A DNA stretch of 8,527 nucleotides from JBOGGN01 sp050744165 (GTDB lineage: Bacteria > Actinomycetota > Acidimicrobiia > Acidimicrobiales > Palsa-688). This document shows, in pieces, positions 1 through 6,322 of this stretch; within the stretch, counting starts at the first letter, position 1, and every line of letters begins with the position of its first letter. Made by a program: the position numbers and the translations under genes. Location of the stretch: the NCBI GenBank assembly GCA_050744165.1, contig JBOGGN010000144.1, positions 1-8,527 of the forward strand. Reading direction: 5' to 3'. The notes beneath the pieces were generated by a model that was not told where the DNA came from, ran no database searches, and worked only from the letters and a program-made list of their open reading frames with translations.

Positions 1-562
1 AAGCATCTACCCCTCCGCTCGCTCCTTCCCGTCGCTGGCCGACGCTGCTGGCCACGGCGTGTTGGGGATGGTCTGGCCCGCCAACCCGTTCTCCCGCCGC
101 TACCGGCTGCTCGACTGGGATCACCTCGAGCGGCGAGCGGTTGACTGGGTCTCGGGTGCGTGCTTCCTCATCCGGCGCCAGGCGTGGGACGCCCTCGGCG
201 GTTTTGACCCCCGGTACTTCATGTACCTGGAAGATGTCGACTTGTGCTGGCGGGCCGCAGGCCAGGGATGGCGGGTCCTGTACGAGCCGGCCGGCCAGGT
301 AACCCATGCCCAAGGGGTCTCGGCCGATATTCGCCCGTACCGGATGATCCTGGCCCACCACCGGTCTCTCTTACGTTTCGCCTGGCAGCACCACGGTGGT
401 GTCCAGCGGGTGCTCTACCCGCTGGTGGCGGCCGGTGTCGTCGCCCGGGCGGCGGCAGCGGCTGGCGCCAAATGGCACGACGGTCGAGCCGGGGCGGCGG
501 TCGCGGAACCCGTCTCCACCACTGTCTTTGGTGGCAGCCAGCAGCGCGAAGGCGTCGACTAG
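1..562 (+). CDS. Glycosyltransferase family 2, WbbL/rhamnosyltransferase-like (5' truncated by window edge)
   Basis: This reading frame is open at the left edge (first whole codon at base 2) and ends at TAG 560-562, leaving 186 residues from the C-terminal part of a GT-A fold glycosyltransferase. The frame continues upstream of the first possible start (GTG at 59) with sensible sequence, so the gene begins outside the window. The visible part carries the typical GT2 second-half signature: SGACFLIRR, then GGFDPRYFMYLEDVDLCWR, whose acidic ED pair is the usual catalytic-base region, then VLYEPAGQVTHAQG with the family's conserved His. The nucleotide-binding half and DXD motif are not visible. 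Enzymes of this type transfer rhamnose or similar sugars to a lipid-linked acceptor at the inner face of the membrane. A manB-like gene downstream and facing cofE-cofD genes fit a WbbL-type role in the linkage of cell-wall polysaccharide. The family call is firm; the sugar and acceptor are inferred from context. Confidence 0.88.
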   Translation, partial: SIYPSARSFPSLADAAGHGVLGMVWPANPFSRRYRLLDWDHLERRAVDWVSGACFLIRRQAWDALGGFDPRYFMYLEDVDLCWRAAGQGWRVLYEPAGQVTHAQGVSADIRPYRMILAHHRSLLRFAWQHHGGVQRVLYPLVAAGVVARAAAAAGAKWHDGRAGAAVAEPVSTTVFGGSQQREGVD

Positions 563-576
563 CGTAAGCGCCCGCA

Positions 577-1422
577 ATGGGAAAGGCTTCCTCCAACAAG
601 AAGGTGGCGCGCGCCGCCAGCACCAGTGGCGGGCGGACAGCGGGGGGCCGGACCCCCTGGGGCTACTACCTCGCCATCCTCGCGGTCGTGGTCCTCGGTA
701 CGGCCCTCATCTACGTCAGCCGCAGCAACCGCCTGAAGGTGGAAACCAACGTCGGCCCGACGCCGCCGGTGGTCGGCGTCGACCACTGGCATGAGGCGTA
801 TGGCATTTACATCTGCACCAGCGCCACCGACGGCAAGTTCATCCCCAATTTCCCCTATCAGGTGGACGCTGCTGGCATCCACACCTCTGGCGACGGAGTC
901 ATCGACATCCACCCCTACGAGGCCTCGGCCGCCGGCAAGAACGCCGTCCTCGGGGTCTTCACCGAAGCTCTCCACATCACCTTGAACGCCGGTGAGCTCG
1001 GGATCCCGAGTTTCAAGGGCTACTCGGGGCACATCTACCATGACAGCGACAGCTGCGGCGGTAAGCCAGGCCACGTCCAAATACAGACCTTCACGAGTTC
1101 GACGGCCGGGGGCGTCGCCTGGAAGAAGGATCCTCGACAGGCACCGCTGGCCGACCAGTCGATGGTCGTGGTGGCGTTCGTGCCGACTGGCGCCAGCATC
1201 CCGCCTCCGCCGTCGGACAACATCCAGGCCATGCTGATGCCCGACGACACGCCGACCGTGGCCACGACGACGACCACCGTTCCTGGCGCCACCACCACGA
1301 CGGTGGCCGGCGCCACGACGACAACGGTGGCCGGCGCCACGACCACGACCGTCGCCGGCGCCACCACCACCGTCCCGGCGACCACCACCACGACGGTGCC
1401 CCCCACGACCTCGACGACCTAG
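577..1422 (+). CDS. Membrane-anchored exported protein with His-rich domain and Thr/Ala/Val repeat tail, function unknown
   Basis: The 281-residue protein starts at ATG 577, 14 bp after the glycosyltransferase gene, and ends at TAG 1420-1422. A basic, flexible N-terminus (residues 1-27) is followed by one hydrophobic helix (about 28-48, WGYYLAILAVVVLGTALIYV), so the rest should lie outside the membrane. Residues 65-210 form a compact domain with HWHEAYGIYIC (H70, H72, C80), GIHTSGDGVIDIHP (H102, H112), H133, and GHIYHDSDSC (H152, H155, C160). The repeated histidines suggest metal binding, and C80 and C160 could form a disulfide; both are inferences. A Pro-rich link (about 207-225) leads to a low-complexity tail (226-281) of ATTTTVAG repeats, resembling a wall-spanning or O-glycosylated stalk. 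I recognise no named family with confidence, although the HWH and HTxxDGxIxIHP pattern recalls other uncharacterised actinobacterial secreted proteins. There is no clear Shine-Dalgarno site. Its place between two glycan genes points to an envelope role. Confidence 0.85.
   Translation: MGKASSNKKVARAASTSGGRTAGGRTPWGYYLAILAVVVLGTALIYVSRSNRLKVETNVGPTPPVVGVDHWHEAYGIYICTSATDGKFIPNFPYQVDAAGIHTSGDGVIDIHPYEASAAGKNAVLGVFTEALHITLNAGELGIPSFKGYSGHIYHDSDSCGGKPGHVQIQTFTSSTAGGVAWKKDPRQAPLADQSMVVVAFVPTGASIPPPPSDNIQAMLMPDDTPTVATTTTTVPGATTTTVAGATTTTVAGATTTTVAGATTTVPATTTTTVPPTTSTT
1285..1380 (+). repeat. Four in-frame 24-bp tandem repeats encoding the GATTTTVA stalk
   Basis: Four units begin at 1285, 1309, 1333 and 1357, each opening with GGCGCC and encoding GATTTTVA; the last unit is degenerate (GATTTVPA). 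The first two units differ only at synonymous third positions, so the protein repeat is kept while the DNA drifts. A less regular Thr-rich stretch flanks them on both sides up to the stop codon. Such repeats can change copy number by slippage, which would change the length of the extracellular tail. Confidence 0.9.
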
Positions 1423-2420
1423 TGAAAGCCGTCGTCCTGGTTGGCGGCCAGGGCACGCGGTTGCGGCCCCTGACCCTCGTGACCCCGAAGCAGATGCTTC
1501 CGGTCGCGGGGCGGCCCATGATCGAGCGGGTTCTGGCCCACCTGTCGCGCCACGGGATCGACGAGGTGGTGCTGTCGCTCGGCTACCGGCCCGACGCCTT
1601 CCTGGCCGCCTACCCGGGTGGCCACTTCGCCGGCATCCGGCTGCGCTACGCGGTCGAACCCGAGCCCCGGGATACCGCCGGGGGCATTGCATTCGCGGCC
1701 CGCTCCGCCGCCTTGGACCAGACCTTCGTCGTCCACAACGGCGATGTACTCACGGACCTGGACGTGACCGCTCTGATCGAACGCCACCGCGAGCGCGCTG
1801 CGGTGGCCACGATCGCCTTGACCCCGGTGGTTGACCCGTCCCGCTACGGGGTGGTGGCGACCGACGGCGACGGTCGCGTCTGCGCCTTCGTCGAGAAGCC
1901 TGCCGCGGGCATGGCGCCGAGCAACCTGGTCAACGCCGGCACCTACATCTGCGAGCCGGAGCTGGTCGACCGGATTCCGGGAGACCGGCGCGTGTCTATC
2001 GAGCGCGAGACGTTTCCCGCGCTGGTGCGGGACGGCTCGCTATTCGCACTCGCTTCGGGCGCCGCATGGATCGACGCGGGCACCGTCGCCACCTACCTCC
2101 AAGCCAACCTGACCGCTGCCCGCCAGGAGGGCTCCTGGATCGACGCCAGCGCCGAAATCCACCCCGGCGCCTGCGTCCGGGCCAGCATCATCTCCGCCCG
2201 GGCGGTGGTGGCCGACGAGGCTCTCGTGGAGGGAACTCTTGTCATGGCCGGCGCCCGGGTCGGGCGGGGCGCGGTGGTCCGCGACTCCATCATCGGGGCC
2301 GGTGCCGTGGTGGGGGACAAGGCGGTGGTCGAGGCCCTGTCGATCCTGGGTGAGGCTTGCGCCGTCGAGGCGGGGAGCCTGGTGTCAGGGAGGCCTTTTC
2401 CAACCCCGGCACCGGCATGA
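1422..2420 (+). CDS. Sugar nucleotidyltransferase, probable mannose-1-phosphate guanylyltransferase (ManB/GMPP type)
   Basis: The 332-residue cytoplasmic enzyme probably makes GDP-mannose from mannose-1-phosphate and GTP. The start is GTG 1422, whose G is the last base of the preceding TAG (TAGTG), which suggests coupled translation. The N-terminal Rossmann-like domain has the signature GGQGTRLRPLTLVTPKQMLP (residues 8-27; Arg13 and Lys23 are the usual phosphate-contacting residues), VVHNGDVLTD with D108 as a metal ligand, FVEKP (157-160), NAGTYI (171-176), and WIDAGT (206-211) with D208 as the likely second metal ligand. From about 230 to 325 the isoleucine/valine-rich hexapeptide pattern of a left-handed beta-helix is clear (VVRDSIIGAGAVVGD). 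This two-domain layout and length match actinobacterial GDP-mannose synthases. Other NDP-sugar pyrophosphorylases share the fold, so the nucleotide and sugar are inferred from similarity and from a wbbL-like, cofE-cofD neighbourhood like that of mycobacterial manB. Confidence 0.88.
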   Translation: MKAVVLVGGQGTRLRPLTLVTPKQMLPVAGRPMIERVLAHLSRHGIDEVVLSLGYRPDAFLAAYPGGHFAGIRLRYAVEPEPRDTAGGIAFAARSAALDQTFVVHNGDVLTDLDVTALIERHRERAAVATIALTPVVDPSRYGVVATDGDGRVCAFVEKPAAGMAPSNLVNAGTYICEPELVDRIPGDRRVSIERETFPALVRDGSLFALASGAAWIDAGTVATYLQANLTAARQEGSWIDASAEIHPGACVRASIISARAVVADEALVEGTLVMAGARVGRGAVVRDSIIGAGAVVGDKAVVEALSILGEACAVEAGSLVSGRPFPTPAPA

Positions 2421-3373
2421 GGACCCTCGTGACCGGGGGCGCCGGCTTCATCGGCTCGACCCTCGTCGACCGGCTGCTGGCCGAGGGCCACAGCGTCGAT
2501 GTGATCGACGACCTGTCGTCGGGATCGCTGGCCAACCTGAAGTCGGCCCGCAGCCTTCCCGACCACCAGGTGACGTTCCACCAGCTCGACATCCGCCATC
2601 CCGAGGTCATGGAACTGATCTCCCGACGTCGTCCCGAAGTGGTGTTCCACTTGGCAGCCCAGGCCGACGTGCGGGTGTCGGTGGCCCGGCCTGCCTTCGA
2701 CGCCGAGGTCAACATCATCGGCAGCCTCCATGTGATCGAGGGGGCCCGGCTGGCCGGTGCTCACAAGGTGGTGTTCGCCTCGAGCGGGGGGACTATCTAC
2801 GGCGACCCCGACCCGTCTCTGCTGCCGATCAAGGAGTCGGTGGCCCAGCGTCCCCTGTCGCCCTACGGGGTCAGCAAGAAGGCGGTCGGGGACTACCTGT
2901 TCGCCTACCGGGAGTTGCACAACCTCGAGTTCAGCGCCCTGGCGCTGTCCAACGTGTACGGCCCCCGCCAGGACCCTCACGGCGAGGCCGGGGTGGTGGC
3001 GATCTTCGCCGGACGTCTCTTGGCCGACCAGCCGTGCACCATCTTCGGCGACGGCCGCCAGACCCGGGACTTCGTGTATGTCGACGACGTCGTCGACGCC
3101 TTTGCCCGGGCTGCCGAGCGCGGCGGCGGGTTGATCATCAACATCGGGACCGGGCGGGAGACCTCGGTCAACGACCTGTACTCCGTCATGGCGGAAGCCG
3201 CCGGGGTCACGACCAAGCCGCTGTACGCCGCCGCCCGCGCCGGCGAGCTGGCCCGCAACAGTCTCGACCCTGGCCGGGCGGCCATCCACCTCGGGTGGAA
3301 GCCGTGGACGTCGATGTCCGAGGGGGCGGCGGCGGTGCTCGACTACTTCCGCGCCGAGGGCCGGCCCGGCTGA
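2417..3373 (+). CDS. NAD-dependent sugar epimerase/dehydratase, UDP-glucose 4-epimerase-like
   Basis: The 318-residue extended short-chain dehydrogenase acts on nucleotide sugars. I place the start at ATG 2417, which overlaps the previous stop as ATGA and puts the dinucleotide-binding motif at the very N-terminus (TGGAGFIGS, residues 6-14), as is normal for the family. An earlier in-frame start at 2357 would add 20 residues unlike the family. Other hallmarks are the acidic end of beta-2 (VIDDLSSG), HLAAQADVRVS (78-88), the catalytic set around SSGGTIYG (S122/S123, T126) with YGVSK (Y150, K154), SNVYGPRQ (188-195), and the substrate-side motif FGDGRQTRDFVYVDDV (220-235). These most resemble GalE-type 4-epimerases and related NDP-sugar enzymes; 4,6-dehydratases and decarboxylases are less likely but cannot be excluded by eye. 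It sits directly behind the GDP-mannose synthase gene and probably supplies another activated sugar to the same pathway. Confidence 0.88.
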   Translation: MRTLVTGGAGFIGSTLVDRLLAEGHSVDVIDDLSSGSLANLKSARSLPDHQVTFHQLDIRHPEVMELISRRRPEVVFHLAAQADVRVSVARPAFDAEVNIIGSLHVIEGARLAGAHKVVFASSGGTIYGDPDPSLLPIKESVAQRPLSPYGVSKKAVGDYLFAYRELHNLEFSALALSNVYGPRQDPHGEAGVVAIFAGRLLADQPCTIFGDGRQTRDFVYVDDVVDAFARAAERGGGLIINIGTGRETSVNDLYSVMAEAAGVTTKPLYAAARAGELARNSLDPGRAAIHLGWKPWTSMSEGAAAVLDYFRAEGRPG

Positions 3374-3416
3374 CCTGCGGCCTGAGCTCAACGATTCTGA
3401 GCGGCAGACTCTTGGC

Positions 3417-5123
3417 ATGAGCCCCGGATCCGAGCCCCTTCTCATCGAGCCCTACACACCGGTCAGCCGGAGTCTGGAGCTCCGAATCGGCAGGGCGTAC
3501 TGGGACCGTCTGGGCTCAGCGGCTTTCCGATCGGGCGACGTGCCTCACCTGGGCACCACCGACGGCATGTTGGCGGCGCGGGCCGCCGATGTCCTCTATC
3601 AGAGCTGCCTCGACGCGTCAGGTCGCGGCGAGTTGGAGGATGAGGTGCAGGTGGTCGAACTTGGTGCCGGGCTCGGGTTGTTCGCCCGGCTGTTCCTCAA
3701 CCGGCTCCAGGAGTGCTGTCACGCCGCGGGCAGCGACTTCTACGAGCGTGTGCGGTACTACGCCACCGACAACTCGCAGAAGATGCTGGCCGACCTGGCC
3801 AGCGCCGGGACTCTGGAACGGCACGGCGCTCATGTCCAGCTGGGGCTGATGGACGCCCTCCATCCGGGGACCCTCATCGACCCCGACGACGGCTCGGCCG
3901 TGGAGCTGCGGGGCCTTCGGGCCTTGGTGCACACCTATGTGCTCGACGCTCTGCCCTTCGAGTACCTGGTCGAAGCCGAGTCAGGGTGGTTGCAAATGCA
4001 CGTCATGACGCTGGTCGACAAGGTTGGTGAACTCTGTGGCCGGACGCAGCTCGAGCGGGCCGAGGTGAGCGCCCTGGTGGCCGATGGCCTCGACGCCGAG
4101 GCCATCGAGGTCCTGCTTCCCGTCCAGGATCTGCTGTCCCTGGAATGGGCGTATCTCCCCGTGAACCTAAAGGACGTCCCCTACGGCGACTACCTTCCTG
4201 GCGTCGCCGAGGCGGTGCGGGCCGAAAATCCGGCCTTCGTGCGCATCAGCTGGCCGGTCGGGGCCCTGGCGTCAGTCAACGCCTCCCTCGGGTTGCTGCG
4301 CGCCGACGGGTTCCTGCTGTTCGGCGACTATGGCCGCGAAAGCGTCAGCACGGACTTCTCGACTCACCAACGTTACGGAGGGTCAAGGGCGCGAGGCGTG
4401 AACCTGCCTGGGATCGAGTACGTCCTTTCGCAGCAGAACAAAGACCGCGCCGTTCCGGTGCGGGTCATCAAGGCCCCAGGGGACGAGAGGGCAAATATCC
4501 ACTCACGCTTGCTGCTGTTCGGGGACGCGCCGGCGGTGGAGGAGGTCTTTCTCGAGCGCTTCGACAATGCCGCCTTCGAGGCGGTCGCCGAACTGCGGGA
4601 AAAGGCCCGGACGGCGGCGCTTGAAGGTTCCGTGGAGGCGGCCGCCGCCATGTACGCCCAAGCGATCGCCATGGCCCCCGAAAACTGGCTGCTCAAGCTC
4701 GAGGCGGCCGACTTCGAGTCCAACCTCAACAGCAACCCGGAACACGGCCTGGAGCTGGCGGAGGAGGCGGTGGCGATGAATCCCACCTCCCACTCGATGG
4801 TGCTGGTCGCACTCGGCGACGCGCAGCTGGGTCTCGGCCGGGTTGCCGAGGCTCTCGATTCCTACAAGCGGGCCACCGCGATCAAGCAGGACGACATACG
4901 GAGCTGGATCGGAAGGGCGGTCTGTTACACCGAGTTGGGCCGGTATTACGATGCCTGCTGCCAGTTCGGGGCGGCGTTCGGGGTGGACCTGGCCGACGAA
5001 AACCGAGCCAAGCTCCTGGCCGGGCTGAATGCTGTGCTGGACCGCCGGGTCGAGGCCCGCGGGTCGACTGTCGCCCGTGGACCCCTTCGTCCACAGGTCG
5101 CGCCGCCCAGTTCTACCGCCTAG
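3417..5123 (+). CDS. MidA/DUF185-like SAM-dependent methyltransferase fused to a C-terminal TPR domain
   Basis: The 568-residue protein runs from ATG 3417 to TAG 5121-5123. Residues 1-375 resemble the MidA/NDUFAF7 family (Methyltransf_28, DUF185): a SAM-binding glycine loop VVELGAGLGLFARLFL (79-94), an acidic end of the next strand at YYATDNS (D118), GLMDAL (D146), VHTYVLDALPFEYLV (171-185) matching the family's acidic-DALP motif, and DGFLLFGDYG (297-306) matching its late DYG motif. From about 385 to 535 there are three or four tetratricopeptide-like helical hairpins, for example AAAMYAQAIAMAPEN, GRVAEALDSYKRATAI and ELGRYYDACCQFGAAF, expected to bind a protein or peptide. No signal peptide or membrane segment is seen, so it should be cytoplasmic. 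MidA methylates an arginine of a respiratory complex I subunit in eukaryotes; the target here is unknown. The 43-bp spacing behind the epimerase gene suggests the same transcript. The methyltransferase call is fairly strong; the MidA assignment is by motif only. Confidence 0.8.
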   Translation: MSPGSEPLLIEPYTPVSRSLELRIGRAYWDRLGSAAFRSGDVPHLGTTDGMLAARAADVLYQSCLDASGRGELEDEVQVVELGAGLGLFARLFLNRLQECCHAAGSDFYERVRYYATDNSQKMLADLASAGTLERHGAHVQLGLMDALHPGTLIDPDDGSAVELRGLRALVHTYVLDALPFEYLVEAESGWLQMHVMTLVDKVGELCGRTQLERAEVSALVADGLDAEAIEVLLPVQDLLSLEWAYLPVNLKDVPYGDYLPGVAEAVRAENPAFVRISWPVGALASVNASLGLLRADGFLLFGDYGRESVSTDFSTHQRYGGSRARGVNLPGIEYVLSQQNKDRAVPVRVIKAPGDERANIHSRLLLFGDAPAVEEVFLERFDNAAFEAVAELREKARTAALEGSVEAAAAMYAQAIAMAPENWLLKLEAADFESNLNSNPEHGLELAEEAVAMNPTSHSMVLVALGDAQLGLGRVAEALDSYKRATAIKQDDIRSWIGRAVCYTELGRYYDACCQFGAAFGVDLADENRAKLLAGLNAVLDRRVEARGSTVARGPLRPQVAPPSSTA

Positions 5124-5135
5124 CCTTATCGCTGC

Positions 5136-5633
5136 ATGGCACATAGCCGAGCGGCCGGTCGGGGCGCGACGGAGCGTCTGTCAGGCATCCCTCGCAGCGC
5201 CGTGTTGGTCGTCATGACCGTGGTCGTCATTGTCGCCCTGGGTTGGGGCCCGCTGCTCATCGTGGTGGGTGTCGTCCAGGTGCACCGCGGCGATCAGATC
5301 CGCCAGAACGGGGTCCAGACCACCGCCACGGTGCTCCATGAGGATCCGGCTGGCCATCCGAACTCATGTGCCGCGGTGGACGTGTCCTACTGGGACCAAA
5401 GCGGTCGCGCCGAGCGGGCGTTCGTCAACGCCGACGGCTGCCTGACCTCCGGATCCAGGCTCGAGGTCATCTACGACCCCACGATGCCTCACACGGCACG
5501 GCTGGCCAGCTTGGGGCGGAGCGACGCTCGCGTCGACGTTGTAAGTGGCCTCGCCCTGACCGCCTTGGTCTGGAGTCTGGCTGGCTACGGGGTAGTGGAC
5601 GCCCTTCGCCGCCGGCGGGCCGGGCGCGCTTAG
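5136..5633 (+). CDS. Small two-helix membrane protein, DUF3592-like
   Basis: The 165-residue protein starts at ATG 5136, 12 bp after the methyltransferase-TPR gene. It has a short basic N-terminus, a first hydrophobic helix (about 22-46, VLVVMTVVVIVALGWGPLLI), an extracytoplasmic or lumen-facing beta-rich domain of about 80 residues, and a second helix near 137-154 followed by the positively charged RRRRAGR end. The central domain shows the DUF3592 pattern: a Gly before TTATVL, alternating hydrophobic strands in AAVDVSYWDQSG, a GSRLEVIYDP motif and then MPHTARL. Two cysteines (in NSCAAVD and DGCLT) could pair. The function of this family is not known. Its TAG stop overlaps the TAA of the convergent cofE gene by 4 bp in total, so the plus-strand operon ends here without a dedicated terminator. 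Family call moderate, membrane topology good. Confidence 0.78.
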   Translation: MAHSRAAGRGATERLSGIPRSAVLVVMTVVVIVALGWGPLLIVVGVVQVHRGDQIRQNGVQTTATVLHEDPAGHPNSCAAVDVSYWDQSGRAERAFVNADGCLTSGSRLEVIYDPTMPHTARLASLGRSDARVDVVSGLALTALVWSLAGYGVVDALRRRRAGRA

Positions 5634-6322
5634 CGGAACAGGTCCTCGCCGGGGGAGCGCACGACCTCCTCGCGGACCGACGACTCCCGCAGCCACGCTG
5701 GGTCTACCCCCCGGATGATGGCCACCGGGATAGCCGAGGCTTTTCCCATCACCAACTCGGCAGCGCCCGCGAGCTCGTCGGCGACGCACACCTGGGTGAC
5801 CTGAAGCTCCCGGCCCTTGGCGTCGGTGCCGCCGCGCAGGTCGACCACCGCCGCCACCCCGGCGGTGCCGATAGCGACATCGGTGAGGCCCTGGCGCCAT
5901 GGACGGCCGAAGGTGTCGGAGATGATGACTCCCACCTCGACGCCGGCTCGCGCCCGTAGGCCGTCGCGGATGCGGCGAGCGGAACGATCCGGGTCGACCG
6001 GCAAAAGCGCCGCCCACCCCGGGTCCATGTTGGAGCGGTCGACGCCCGAGTTGGCACAGACGAACCCATGCCTCGTCTCGGTGACCAGTAGATACTCACG
6101 GCGGCGCAACACCCGCACCGCCTCGGCCAGCACCAGCGGCTCGTGGGAATGGGGGTCGTCTGGGTCCACCGCCACGAGGCGGCCTTCGGCCTTGGACACG
6201 ATCTTCTGGGTGACGACCAGTACGTCGCCGCCGGACAGTTCGGCGTGGGCCGCGATGACCTCGGCCAAGACGTCGCCCGGCCTGATCTCGGGGATCCCCT
6301 GCACCGGGAGGATCGAGATCAT
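5630..6322 (-). CDS. cofE: Coenzyme F420-0:L-glutamate ligase, stand-alone CofE
   Basis: The 230-residue cytoplasmic enzyme adds gamma-linked glutamate to F420-0 using GTP. The start is ATG at 6322-6320, overlapping the cofD stop as ATGA, so the two genes are co-translated. Hallmarks of the CofE family are QKIVSKAEGR (39-48), ETRHGFVCANSGVDRSN (82-98), SDTFGRPWRQGLTDVAIG (135-152, with metal and nucleotide contacts), LRGGTDAKGREL (162-173) and ADELA (181-185). The length matches archaeal CofE and only the N-terminal half of mycobacterial FbiB, which is about 450 residues and ends in an FMN/nitroreductase-like domain. That domain is absent: the TAA stop (5632-5630) meets the DUF3592-like gene at once. 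The dehydro-F420 reduction done by the missing domain in mycobacteria must be supplied elsewhere or handled differently. Function assignment is strong. Confidence 0.95.
   Translation of the reverse strand: MISILPVQGIPEIRPGDVLAEVIAAHAELSGGDVLVVTQKIVSKAEGRLVAVDPDDPHSHEPLVLAEAVRVLRRREYLLVTETRHGFVCANSGVDRSNMDPGWAALLPVDPDRSARRIRDGLRARAGVEVGVIISDTFGRPWRQGLTDVAIGTAGVAAVVDLRGGTDAKGRELQVTQVCVADELAGAAELVMGKASAIPVAIIRGVDPAWLRESSVREEVVRSPGEDLFR

Noticed and set aside
1662..1688. Asp in place of the common Gly in the nucleotidyltransferase motif (RDTAGGI, residue 84)
   Set aside because: DTAG variants are, to my knowledge, common among actinobacterial NDP-sugar synthases, so this is not evidence of lost or new activity.
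559..1692. Long minus-strand open frame opposite the exported protein and nucleotidyltransferase genes
   Set aside because: It is Arg/Gly/Pro-rich with no family motif and lies opposite two well-supported genes; long antisense frames are expected in G+C-rich DNA.
2357..2416. Upstream start for the epimerase adding 20 residues
   Set aside because: It would precede the dinucleotide-binding strand with unrelated sequence; ATG 2417 gives the family-standard N-terminus and an ATGA overlap.
3386..3402. Inverted repeat GCTCA/TGAGC between the epimerase and methyltransferase genes, considered as a terminator
   Set aside because: The stem is only 5 bp with a 7-nt loop and no T-run follows; too weak to call in a 43-bp gap.
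2239..3420. 393-codon plus-strand frame overlapping the epimerase
   Set aside because: Arg/Pro/Gly-rich low-complexity translation in an alternative frame, with no recognisable domain.
2093..3445. 450-codon minus-strand open frame opposite the epimerase gene
   Set aside because: Composition and lack of motifs mark it as a shadow of the epimerase and nucleotidyltransferase genes, both of which have complete catalytic motifs.
5609..5618. CCGCCGGCGG palindrome near the end of the DUF3592-like gene, considered as a terminator
   Set aside because: It has no loop and no T-run, lies inside coding sequence, and such palindromes are frequent by chance at this base composition.
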